From Gigantopelta aegis (taxonomy: Eukaryota; Mollusca; Gastropoda; Neomphalida; Peltospiridae), in assembly GCF_016097555.1 (NCBI RefSeq), contig NC_054701.1:9037657-9101656 (forward strand): a stretch of DNA of 64,000 bases, given 5' to 3'. The translations under genes were made by a program, and so were the position numbers. Below the pieces are notes generated by a model that had not been told where the DNA came from, made no database searches, and saw only the letters and a program-made list of their open reading frames with translations. This document shows positions 1 through 12,800 of the stretch, piece by piece (position 1 is the first letter of the stretch; every line of letters starts with the position of its first letter).

Positions 1-127
1 TTATACTGTTGTTAAACTGTACTTATACTGTTGTTAAACTGTACTTATACTGTTGTTAAACTGTACTTATACTGTTGTCAAACTGTACTTATACTGTTGT
101 CAAACTGTACTTATACTGTTGTTAAAC
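1..127. repeat. 22-bp tandem repeat in aGPCR intron
   Basis: Nearly six copies of 'acttatactgttgttaaact' plus two bases, ending just before the polypyrimidine tract of the first visible exon. It continues to the left edge. Confidence 0.9.
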
Positions 128-151
128 ACACATTCCTTTCTTTTTGTCTAG

Positions 152-339
152 TGTGCCCTGCGAAGAACGAGTCTCTCGAGGAATACGGACTCTATGAATG
201 GCCGGAGACTCTGGCTGGAGGCAAAGCAAACATCACGTGTTACCACGAATCTTTGTCACCCGCTACAGAGGTCCATGCGGTCAAGTATTGCATAGGAAAT
301 AACAACTGGACTGTCACAGATATTCGAGAGTGTCCAAAG
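152..339 (+). CDS. aGPCR exon: hormone-receptor-like (HRM) domain
   Basis: The acceptor is 'tttttgtctag' ending at 151 and the donor GT is at 340. The first two bases complete a codon, and the exon ends in phase 0. It encodes [31 protein letters not shown]....IRECPK. The W-x3-AG, spaced cysteines, 'NNNW' and final C match the HRM fold found N-terminal to GAIN in many adhesion GPCRs. N-glycosylation sequons (NES, NIT, NWT) fit an extracellular location. Confidence 0.9.
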
Positions 340-3300
340 GTATTAATAACTGTACTAGTCGTCAAGTTATAATTATTTATTTAGAATTGCCTTTTTATTG
401 ATTTTTATTCAAATAGTCTAGCCAATCTAAGTGATTTTGGGGCATAAAACAAAACAATTCCAATAGAATTGTTTTCTTTAGAATTAATTTAAGGGATGTC
501 CTTAGAACAACATACTGAAAATCCAACAAAATCCTCAATTTGTTTTGGCGTATGACTAGACTGAAATTTATTAATAATTATAGACTCAAGTTAGAATCGT
601 TTACTTGGAATTGTCTTTTTACTGTATTTGCCCTGACATTTATCAGCTGTGAGGTCTGCTTTCTTCTCTTTGCTTTTGTCAGAACATATTATCTGCAAAC
701 ACCCCGAAACACGCAACTGTAATCAGGATGCAACTTTAATCAGGATGCTACTGTAGTCAAAATGCAACTGTAGTCAGGATGTAACTGTAATCAGAATGTA
801 ACTGTAATCGAGATGTAACTGTAATCGGGATGTAACATTAATCGGGATGTAACTGTAATCGGAATGCAACTGTAATCAGGTTGCAGCTGTAATCAGAATG
901 TAACTGTAATCAGGATATACCTGTAATTGCGATGCATCTGTAATCAGGTCATAGCTGTAATCAGGATGTAACTATAATCAGGTTGTAAGTGTAATCGGAA
1001 TGCAACTGTAATCAGATTGTAGCTGTAATCAGGATGTAACTATAATCAGGATGTAACTGTAATCAGGATGTAACTATAATCAGGTTGTAAGTGTAATCGG
1101 AATGCAACAATAATCAGATTGTAGCTGTAATCAGGATGTAACTATAATCAGAATGTAACTGTAATCAGGATGTAACTATAATCAGGTTATAAGTGTAATC
1201 GGAATGCAACTGTAATCAGATTGTAGCTGTAATCAGGATGTAACTATAATCAGGATGTAACTGTAATCAGGATGTAACTATAATCAGGTTGTAAGTGTAA
1301 TCGGAATGCAACTGTAATCAGATTGTAGCTGTAATCAGGATGTAACTATAATCAGGATGTAAGTGTAATCGGAATGCAACTGTAATCAGATTGTAGCTGT
1401 AATCAGGATGTAACTGTAATCAGGATGTAACTATAATCAGGTTGTAACTGTAATCAGGATGTAACTTTAATCAGGATGCTACTGTAGTCAAAATGCAACT
1501 GTAGTCAGGATGTAACTGTAATCGGGATGTAACTGTAATCGGGATGTAACTGTAATCGGAATGCAACTGTAATCAGGTTGCAGCTGTAATCAGAATGTAA
1601 CTGTAATCAGGATATACCTGTAATTGCGATGCATCTGTAATCAGGTCATAGCTGTAATCAGGATGTAACTATAATCAGGATGTAAGTGTAATCGGAATGC
1701 AACTGTAATCAGATTGTAGCTGTAATCAGGATGTAACTGTAATCGGGATGTAACTGTAATCAGGATGTAACTGTAAGCGTGATGTAACATTAATCTAATC
1801 GGGATGTAACTGTAATCGGAATGCAACTGTAATCAGGTTGTAGCTGTAATCAGGTTGTAACTGTAATCAGGATGTAACTGTAATCAGGTTGTAGCTGTAA
1901 TCAGGTTGTAACTGTAATCAGGATGTAACTGTAATCAGGTTGTAACTGTAATCGGGGTGTAACTGTAATCGGGATATAACATTAATCGGGATGTAACTGT
2001 AATCGGAATGTAACTGTAATCAGGATGTAACTGTAATCAGGTTGTAGCTGTAATCGGGATGTAACTGTAATCGAAATGTAACTGTAATCAGGATGTAACT
2101 GTAATCGGGATGTAACTGTAATCAGGTTGTAGCTGTAATCAGGATGTAACAGTAATCGGGATGTAACTGTAATCGGGATGTAACTGTAATGAGAATGTAA
2201 CTGTAATCAGGATTTGACTTGGATCGGGTTGTAAATAGCATATGAATTAACTTGAAACTAGATCTTAGCCGTACAATGGTCACACGACATCCGCTAAATC
2301 AATGATGACTACTAAAACCAGTTTTTCCTACAAAACATACTATAATTGTTTTTCAGGAAGGTCTACTAGAAGCGTTTCGAAAGTTGAACGAGCTGAAGAA
2401 TTTGACCTCTGACCCATCAAACTTGAAAGCTGATCAGGTGTCAAACTTCACCACCATACTGGAAGAGGTGTTCAAATTCAGCCTTGAAGAAAAGCAGGTA
2501 AACTGTCTACTATGAATTATAGACCCAAAGAGAAAAGATAACTAGATATGGCCCCGTTCCACGAAGCGATCTTAGCACTACTATCGCCGTAAATACCTAC
2601 TATCGCCTCCTTAATTTTGTTCTACGATCGCCAGCCCGTTCCACGACGCAGCGTAGCTTACTATCGTCGTAAATTACTGTGAAAAGTTACAATAGGTACG
2701 AGGAAGTTGTAAGCCACTAACGTAGCTGTCAAATGGCAGTTAAATGATGAAAAACATTCTAGGCCATACGACATAAGAGTTATCTCCCGTATTTTCGTGT
2801 GAAGGTCGTATGGCCTAGAAAGTTTTTCATCGAACGCCGAGTTTTATAAAAGGTATTTGGTATATATGTCTTATGCATTCGGCAATTATCGCTTAGCAAA
2901 TAAACTGACAAATTACTTCATGGATGTCCGATGCCAATGAATACATCCAAGATGTTCCGAAAAGTCGGTAGCCAATTCATTATTTAACTAATTCGTACTT
3001 CTTCGTAAAGAATATTTTAATCATTAAAGGAGCACTTACGACTACCGTAAGGTTGCTTTATGGACCGGCTGTAAAGTGTACGGTGCCTGTTGTAAAATTC
3101 ACCGTAAGTCACTACAATTAACCTTAGCTACAATTCTTTCGTGGAACGGGGCCCTGGGCCTGGTTTTACACAGCGATCACAGTCTAATGTCACCATTAGT
3201 AAAATGAATGAATGTTTAACGACACCCCAACACGAAAAACAGAGATCGGCTTTTGGGTGTCAAAAAAGGTTAGATTATTTCCATTAAAAATAAAAATTGT

Positions 3301-6300
3301 TTAATTATGTAAAACACAGTGTAACGAGCAGTGGGAAACGTAAAAATAATCTTAAGTGCATGGCAACCTTATTCACTTAAGGTGATCTTAGCGCTAAGAT
3401 CGTTTCGTTAAACGGTGTCCTGGTTATTTTCGCCAGTCAGTTGTCTAATGGGTGAATGCATTTAAATAATGATTTACAAAGGACATCAGTAAACCCAGTC
3501 AGATCATTTCTTACAATACGCAATATAATTTGTTAGTCTCAATCGCAAGTACGTCCCCCTTATAGTCCGTCTTCCTATAGTCCGTCCCCCTATAGTCCGT
3601 CCCCCTATAGTCCGTCATCCTATAGTCCGTCCCCCTATAGTCCGTCCCCCTATAGTCCGTCCCCCTATAGTCCGTCCCCCTATAGTCCGTCCCCCTATAG
3701 TCCGTCCCGCTATAGTCCGTCCCCCTATAGTCCGTCCCCCTATAGTCCGTCATCCTATAGTCCGTCCCCCTATAGTCCGTCCCCCTTATAGTCCGTCTTC
3801 CTATAGTCCGTCCCCCTATAGTCCGTCCCCCTATAGTCCGTCATCCTATAGTCCGTCCCCCTATAGTCCGTCCCCCTATAGTCCGTCATCCTATAGTCCG
3901 TCCCCCTATAGTCCGTCATCCTATAGTCCGTCCCGCTATAGTCCGTCCCGCTATAGTCCGTCATCCTATAGTCCGTCCCCCTATAGTCCGTCATCCTATA
4001 GTCCGTCCCCCTATAGTCCGTCATCCTATAGTCCGTCATCCTATAGTCCGTCCCCCTATAGTCCGTCCCCCTATAGTCCGTCATCCTATAGTCCGTCCCC
4101 CTATAGTCCGTCATCCTATAGTCCGTCCCCCTATAGTCCGTCCCCCTATAGTCCGTCATCCTATAGTCCGTCCCCCTATAGTCCGTCATCCTATAGTCCG
4201 TCCACCTATAGTCCGTCATCCTATAGTCCGTCCCCCTATAGTCCGTCATCCTATAGTCCGTCCCCCTATAGTCCGTCATCCTATAGTCCGTCATCCTATA
4301 GTCCGTCCCCCTATAGTCCGTCCCCCTATAGTCCGTCATCCTATAGTCCGTCCCCCTATAGTCCGTCCCCCTATAGTCCGTCATCCTATAGTCCGTCCCC
4401 CTATAGTCCGTCATCCTATAGTCCGTCATCCTATAGTCCGTCCCCCTATAGTCCGTCATCCTATAGTCCGTCCCCCTATAGTCCGTCATCCTATAGTCCG
4501 TCATCCTATAGTCCGTCCCCCTATAGTCCGTCATCCTATAGTCCGTCCCCCTATAGTCCGTCCCATCCTCTTACAAAAATGTTGTTTGTAAATAATTTCA
4601 ATTTGGTTTCACGATAAAAGTAAAAGTGTTTCGAAAAAACCCACACAAAAACTCTATACTTGTGTACAAGCAATCGGCTCAGAAATAAATAACTTGTAAT
4701 AAATTTCATAGTATGAAAAAAGACGTTCGCTGTGGGATGAACTGTAAATGAATCGCGCGCCAGTCGAGTACATTATCACTGGTCTACCTCTCGCTCCGAA
4801 TAATTGAAAAGATGCATCTGTTTCGTTCGGTTTGTTGTTTAAACTTTGAGGATGCGCGGTAATGTCGGTATACTAATATATTGTTATTATTCAAAGGCAG
4901 AATGATACGTTGTTTTTATAAAAGACTGTACCTATACTGATACATAACGGTTATGAAGACGAGCTCCAGTCTATTTTTAAGCATAGGCGTACGGGCTCCC
5001 ATATTTGTAGTGGGGGGGGGGGGGGGGGCGACAGGCTGGCTTTTGCATGAATTAAACGAAAATGCCCGAATCTGGATAACAATATTTATTCATATTAGCA
5101 TTACTGCCAAATAGCTATATAGGGCTGCAAATGAATCACTACGCATTTTTACATGGAATACAGCTAATTTTGATGGTAGAATGATGGAAATACATGGTAA
5201 AAAAAAGTCTTTGGTTAGCACTTTTTCCCTGAATATTTGTATAATTTTTGCACGAGTTTGAGGTTTTGCCCCAGCACTAGGGACCAGTTGCTTATGTTTT
5301 TTAAGCATATTTCCCCGTTTCAACCAAACCTTATGTCTATTTTCACGGCTTCAAATTAGGGTTTGCGACTTTAAGAGATCCTCTGAGCTTCCGCCTGAGG
5401 TGCAACACTTCCCCGCCATCACTAGGTTTAAAACATTCCATTTGTTAGACTTTTGACAATTCCTTCATAATCTCACAAAAACACTTGTTGATTTGCAGTG
5501 CAAATTAGTTTGAAAAATAGTAGCCAATTATTTTTTTATTATCTTTTAGCGCCCACTATTAATTTTTTTTTGAAAGCTTCAGGATATTACACAGTGTTGT
5601 GTGTGCATTGATAAACTGCCAGAAACACAGGATGAATGAAAGGTAGAACTATAAAACCTATTAATCCTCAACTCGCTATATATAGCGAACAAGGCCAGCC
5701 AGTGGTGGTGTAATTATTTCGTTCCGTGACGATGTAGATTTCGCCGTTTAACGCAATAAACAAAACTTGTATGTTAATAAACTATACCTTAACTCGGTTA
5801 ATTGAACCCATATTACAACAATATAGATATATACAGCATCACCGTTTATGAAGGTGTGGCTGAAAGTGGAGAAAGGTGTAAAACAGTTGTGAAAAAAAAT
5901 ATTTTCACGCAACAGCTGCTAGAATTGTTTTTGACGTAATATAACGTTAAACTGATTTCTTGTGGAATTTCATTGGGGGGTGGGGGTGGGGGGGGGGGGG
6001 GGGGGGGGGTAGATAATTAATTTGTTTCCCCGTGACCAGTGTCCCACGATTATTATGTCACGGTACTTGGGCAGTTGTATCCATTGTCCTGTTTATGGGA
6101 ATGTGCATACAAAAGATCCATTGAAGGTGTGGAGGAGATGGGGGTTGTTTGCTTGTTTCGGATGGGAGTTATCCTCCGTTAGGAGTAACCTAAGTGACGG
6201 CGGTGGGGTTTGTTTTGGGGGGTGGGGGGTGTTGAGTTTTTGTTGTTTGTTTTTGTTTTAGTTGTTGTTGTTGTTGTTGTTCTTCTTCTTCTTCTTCTGC

Positions 6301-6833
6301 TTCTTCTTGTCTGTGTGTCAGTTCACATAGTTTCATTACGGCATCCCATTTGTTAAACTTCTTAAATTATAGAGCACGGTGCATGCAATAAACTGATAGT
6401 AAAAGAAATAAGTTATTGGATATTTGTGGAAATAAGTCTAATTTGCTTTCAGATTTCCCCCCCCCCCCCCCCCCCTAATTCCTAGTTTTTCGGTTCCGTT
6501 AATTTGCTTTGAGGAATTCATTTGCAAATCAAAATTATCTGTTTTGCGAAACCCACATTTGCTACCTATTCTCTCTTATTTTAAAAAAAAATTGTTTGCT
6601 GATTACAAATATGGATACAGGTAGAAATTGTTACACATTGTAATGGACAGTTAGTTTACTACAAATAGTAAAATAACCTAATTAGTATTTTAGTAGTAGT
6701 AGCAGCAGCAGCAGCAGTAACAGTAGTAGTAGCAGTAGTAATAGTAGTAACCGCAGTAGTAGTAGTAGCAGCAGCAGCAGTAGTAGTTTTGGTAGTAGTA
6801 GTAATAGTAGTAGAAGTAATTGTAGTAGTAGCT

Positions 6834-6875
<42 letters not shown>

Positions 6876-9800
6876 ATAGTACTAGTACTTGTAGTAGTAG
6901 TAGTATCAGTAATAGTATCAGTAGTAGTAGTATCAGTAATAGTAGCAGTAGTAGTTTTAGTAGTAGTAGTAATAGTAGATATTGTAGTAGCAGTAGTAGT
7001 AGTAGTAACATCAGCAGCAGTGATAGTAGTAGTTTTAATAGTAGACTAGTAGCAATAGTAGTTTTAGTAGTAGTTTTAGTAGTAGTAGTAATAGTAGATA
7101 GTGTATTAGCAGTAGTAGTAGTAGTAGTAACATCAGCAGCAGTAATAGTAGTAGTTTTAATAGTAGACGAGTAGTAGTAGTAGTAGTAGTAATAATAGTA
7201 GTAGACGACTAGTAGTAGTAGCAGCAGCATTAGCAGTAGTATTAACAGGAGATGTTAAAACCAAATCGACTCTTGAACAGCTGGATGATCCTGACTATAT
7301 ACCAATATTTCCACTCGACTCGGGCTTGTTGTGAAACATTGCGTGCTAAACATCTAACGATATGCACTGCTGACTACAAACTAATGCATTACGCACCGTA
7401 CGGTAAACGTTCTGATTTTTGTTTCTCCCTAACACCAGGAAAATATCTACGTGTGATAAATGTAACTAATCGCATCTTCAAAGATTAGGGGTTTTATGTC
7501 AGCAGAAGTAGACATGGTGGCATGTGCACATACCATGACTTTTGATACGCCTGACCTGTGCATAGTCGTATATCATGTGGTGGGTACACGGCAGCTAGGA
7601 CTAGTTGTGTTAGTTACTCTTTTAGTGTGTTTGTTTGTTGGGTTTTTTTTTAAAAACTATTGTTATTATATGCTACATATAGTGCTTTAACGAAAAGCAA
7701 GGCACATCTATTCCAGGACAATTTCCTTCTATCCAACACCTAATGCGGTGCATTTTAATTAATTTCTCTTCCAAAACAGCATTGTGTTCTGCTGAAGAAA
7801 ATATTAGAAAATTAAAATCTGCAATATACCTCATATTAGTGGGAAACAGTAAATTTCGACACCACAAATGTAGCACCGCTGTTTCCGTGTGTGTTGCTGT
7901 CGGCACATAAAATTTGGTAGGCACTATCATCTCATCACCGTGGTATATCATGTCACATTCTACCTTAAACATATGTATCGAGTTATTTCCTGTAACTTGT
8001 CGAAACAATCAGGGTTGTGTCTGCCAACCATTTGTAATACATTTATCAGTTGGTTCAACCTGACGTTCGTCGCTAATGCGTAATTTGTGGAATCCTAGTA
8101 TGCAATTTCCCCTAAGAAATACGTCTATTGGCCAAGCCAGAAACACGTGTGTGCGTTTAACAGCAAATCTGAATTTTGTTTGTTTGTTTTGTTTATCGAC
8201 ACCTCTAGAGCACGTTGATTTATTAATCATCGGCTATTGGATGTCAAGCATTTGGTAATTTTGACATATAGTTTTAGAAAGAAAACCCGCTACATGTTTC
8301 CATTATTAGCAAGGGATCTGTTATATGCACCATCCCACAGACAGGATAGCACATGCCACTGCCGTCGTGGTGCACTGGCAGGAACAGCAAATCGGAACGA
8401 TGGAACCGTTATCCATCATCAATGATCCGGCATAAAATTAATTTTCATATTCAATAAACATTTATAAGCTTATTTATTTATTTATTTATGTATTTATTTG
8501 CCAGATCGCACAAAGCATCGTACAGGTGGTGAGTAACCTGGTGGACGTCAATGTGTCGGTCACCGTGGACAGTAATACCGAGAACAGGACAAGCGAAAGG
8601 TTTGTTTAGAAGAACGTAATGTCTTTTCTCATTCCTTATCTCATTTACATGTTTAACACATATATTTATAGTAATTTTATTTTATAAAAGAAAAAAAAAC
8701 ATTTTCCATTTTTCAAACTTGTATACGCAGCTACATTATTATATGTTTACTTTTAAAACTGAAGTTTGGTTTTCTTTCTTTTTTATAAATTTATATACCG
8801 GTATTTATTTATTTATTTATTTATTTATTAGGTTCCCAAGCCTTTTCGGCTGGGGAAACTTGTTTTGGTGGGATTATTATTATTTATTTATTTTATTTTA
8901 AGCTGCCAATTGTGTCATTTTCTGAGAAAGGTTCTGGACCGATTGCGTGGAAATTCTGTAGGTAGTTATGTCCCTGTATCATATGCAAATAAATTTAAAT
9001 AAACTGCTGTCACGGGGATTCTATAATTCCCGTAACTGAATAAAACACGATTATCAAAATATCTCTCCTAACTGTATATCTATTAGATCTCTCTGTAACA
9101 GGCTGTTAAACCCTAGTATGGCTCGTCTCTGTATGATCAGAGATACGATCTTATATAAAGTATATATTATTATAGCACGTTTAGCTCACTAGAAACACAA
9201 CAAAACACAATACACTTTGGAATCTGTATTATCCTACGCTGACAAATGTACAGCCGTAGTAGTTAATTAATAACAACAATAATAACAACCCAGAACTGAT
9301 CACTTAATTAGTTAATCTCTAGGTGTCTAGTTACACAATATGCGAATCACTTCACCGTTACACCACACCCACACGTGTGATAATTGAGAAACGCTTCCAG
9401 GAGAAGTTAATTAATAAAGGAATTACAACACCATTCCTAACTGGTTAATTTTTAATTAACCCTTACTACTCGTTCAGTAACGTGTGATAATTTAGAAACG
9501 CTTCCAGGGGAACTTAATTAATAAAGGAATTACAGCTCTATTCCTAACGGGTTAATTTTTAATTAACCCTAACTACTCATTCAGTAACCTTGTAACACAG
9601 AATTAATACTTATCACAATAAAGACAATAACCTACAGTGTACCTAGGTCGTCTAGGATGACTGGCTAAGCTTTATATTACCAAATACTCGTATAATGTTA
9701 GAACAAGAAGTCTACGATTTACTTCGTCAGATGACCGAAGACACTGTCTAAAGAATATTGGTATAATACAGTATTAAATATTTAAAAGTCACATCAATCA

Positions 9801-12800
9801 CATCAAGGTTATACACAGAGCAGAAATAATATATAATTACCAAAGTCCCGTCTGAACTAATATATTTCGTTCAGTGGACGACGTCCGTGATCCCCTGGAG
9901 CCTTCCTAATTCGTTCTCCCCCGATATCTCTAAAACACTAGCTATTTATTATAAATCAGGATTTTGCCTGGGGGTACAAGGCGGTACTTCACGTATCATC
10001 TCATACTCCAACTCTACTAGAGTCGGTATATTTCTCTCTGATCGTCAGTCTGGCTGTCGCCAACCGCGAGCAATCTCCTGGCCATAAACAGCACTACCGG
10101 AGATATTACGTAACTACTCGCCACATGGCCTCCACAGCTGGACTAAGTGCATATTGGAATGCCCGATCGCGCGAAGTATTACGTAACAAGTTGCCCACCT
10201 GGGCTACGGGCAATGAAACTGCACACGGCCCTCTAACACAATTAAAATCGCCACAGGCGAAACAAATTTAAGAGCATGTACCGTCACAACTGCGAATAGA
10301 AACAACTCAACAGTTCTACCTTTTTGAACAATAGTTTAATAACCTGTCTTACAATATATCGTTTGTTTATTTAAGAATGTTCTATCTTCTGGACAACTAC
10401 GCAGCCAGTGTTCCGAGTGATGTGTCCATCTCCACAGAAAACATCAACATTTCTGCCGTAGACGTCAGTTACCACAGCGTGCACGACGTCATAGAGTTTG
10501 CTCCTACACTAGTAGACGGCAACCAAACTGTTGATGTAAGTGTGTGCGACGTTAGAGGGTATTTTATGACGGGTAGGGTCTTTTCATGTATTTATTTTTG
10601 TTTGTTTTTTCTTCTTTTTTCTTCTTTCTCATATTGCATCCATTATTTCACCATCTTTTGAATTTACACTGGTTTTACATAATTATTATTTTGAATGTAA
10701 ATAATAGTTCCATAAACTTACCTTTTCTGACACCCACTAGCCGATGTGTATGTTTGTGCTGGGGCGTCATTAAACATTCATTCATTCGTTCATGCCATCC
10801 TGTGAAATATTTACCCTACACACCCTATCCTACACATCTCTCTGTCCCTCTCTCCTACACATCTCTGTCCCTGTCTCTCCTACACATATCTGTCCCTGTC
10901 TCTCCTACACATCTCTCTGTCCCTCTCTCCTACACATCTCTGTCCCTCTATCCTACACATCTCTCTGTTCCTCTCTCCTACACATCTCTGCCCCTGTCTC
11001 TCCTACACATCTCTCTGTCCTTGTCTCTCCTACACATCTATCTGCCCGTCTCTCCTACACATCTATGCTCCTGTCTCTCCTACACATCGCTCTGCCCGTC
11101 TCTTCTACACATCTCTGTCCCTGTCTCTCCTACACATCTGTGTCCCTGTTTTTCCTACACATCTCAATGTCTGTCTCTCTTACACATCTCTGTCCCTGTC
11201 TCTCCTACACATCTATGTCCATGTCTCTCCTACACATATCTGTCCCTGTCTCTCCTACACATCTCTCTGTCCCTCTCTCCTACACATCTCTGTCCCTCTA
11301 TCCTACACATCTCTCTGTTCCGCTCTCCTACACATCTCTGCCCCTGTCTCTCCTACACATCTCTCTGTCCTTGTCTCTCCTACACATCTAACTGCCCGTC
11401 TCTCCTACACATCTATGCTCCTGTCTCTCCTACACATCGCTCTGCCCGTCTCTTCTACACATCTCTGTCCCTGTCTCTCCTACACATCTGTGTCCCTGTT
11501 TTTCCTACACATCTCAATGTCTGTCTCTCTTACACATCTCTGTCCATGTCTCTCCTACACATATCTGTCCCTGTCTCTTGTCCAGATCTCTGTCCCTGTC
11601 TCTCGTACAGATCTACATCAATGTCCCTGTCTCTTTAGTCACAACTTAACGTCTTATACATGCTATGTCACCCATCAGCATGTGATGTGGTTTTATACTG
11701 TGTACCCATGTATCAATATGCTGTAATTTGAAAGAAATATGCGTACACCAGAAACATACGTCGATCCAGTGAAATATTTCAATAATGGAAAGCATTTCCA
11801 TTTGGGATATCGACTCTTTTTGTTTCAATCCGCGTACACTTATACTTCAATAAAACAATCCACCGTTTTCGTTTCATTCATGGCCTAGTGGTCTAAAGCG
11901 CGGCATTAATTTCTGAGATATTACCAACCTTTCTTTTTGTGGTATTTGTTCATGTCAGTGTCTACCTGCAGGCTGGGATCTCCATCGAACTGCCGCGAGA
12001 AGTCTTGGAGAAGGCCGCCGATGTCTCCGGGTCACCCACTCGATTGCAGTTCATTGGATTTCGAAAAGCATCATTCTTCATACCCAGCAATGCCGACCCC
12101 AACGACATACCTGAACAGAGAGTCATATCAGCGTCTGTGAGACGTGGTCGTATTGTGGGCCTCAAACACTCAGTCACGTACAGGGTGAAACATTCACGGG
12201 TATGTTAGTATTTTCGTGTTATATATACCCCGTAACAGCCGCCAGTTTAAACTCATGGGCCGATTTCATATGTCTGGGTTATCGGTGGGTTTTGAAAACA
12301 TATGGTTTAAACCTAGGTTAAACCCACTGGGTCATGTTTACTGTGCATTTCACATGTCTTGTTTTCAATAATCCTAGTTTAACACTGGGTTACAATTGTA
12401 TTGTTTGTTTAAACCTGCCCTTGAGGTGGTTTTTCACTGGGTTTGCTCAAAGTAACTTTTCTTCATAGATAATTTCGCCAGCAAAATGGTGTTTTACATC
12501 AGTATCGCAGAGCCATTAAATGTGAACATATTTTTAGAGATCATTTTAACCCACTACAGCAGCAGATAAAGGGTGGGGGATCAGGGGGTTCGAAAAATGT
12601 ATCTAACGAGCGAAAGCGAGTTGGATACGTTTTTAATCAGCAAGTAAGACAAATGGTATCTAACGGACACGAATGCATTATTTTATTTCTTACATATCCT
12701 CAAAAATCAGGTTTTAAGCAAATGTTACAATCTTTTTCGACTAAAGGTTATTTACAGCCCATCCGCTTGTAGCTAAGTTACGCGTCACAGACAAATGATT

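Noticed and set aside
3511-4534. Long - strand frames of [10 protein letters not shown] pentapeptides
   Set aside because: They arise from a 15-bp tandem repeat inside an intron. There is no conserved start, no domain and no splice context.
6022-6261. 79-codon + frame
   Set aside because: Intronic, next to a G run, low-complexity end, no similarity that I know.
6682-7230. Poly-Leu and poly-Val frames on both strands
   Set aside because: Trinucleotide microsatellite translation.
10586-11726. Frames up to 350 codons with Leu/Ser/Pro-rich repeats
   Set aside because: They are by-products of the CT-rich minisatellite, open in more than one frame.
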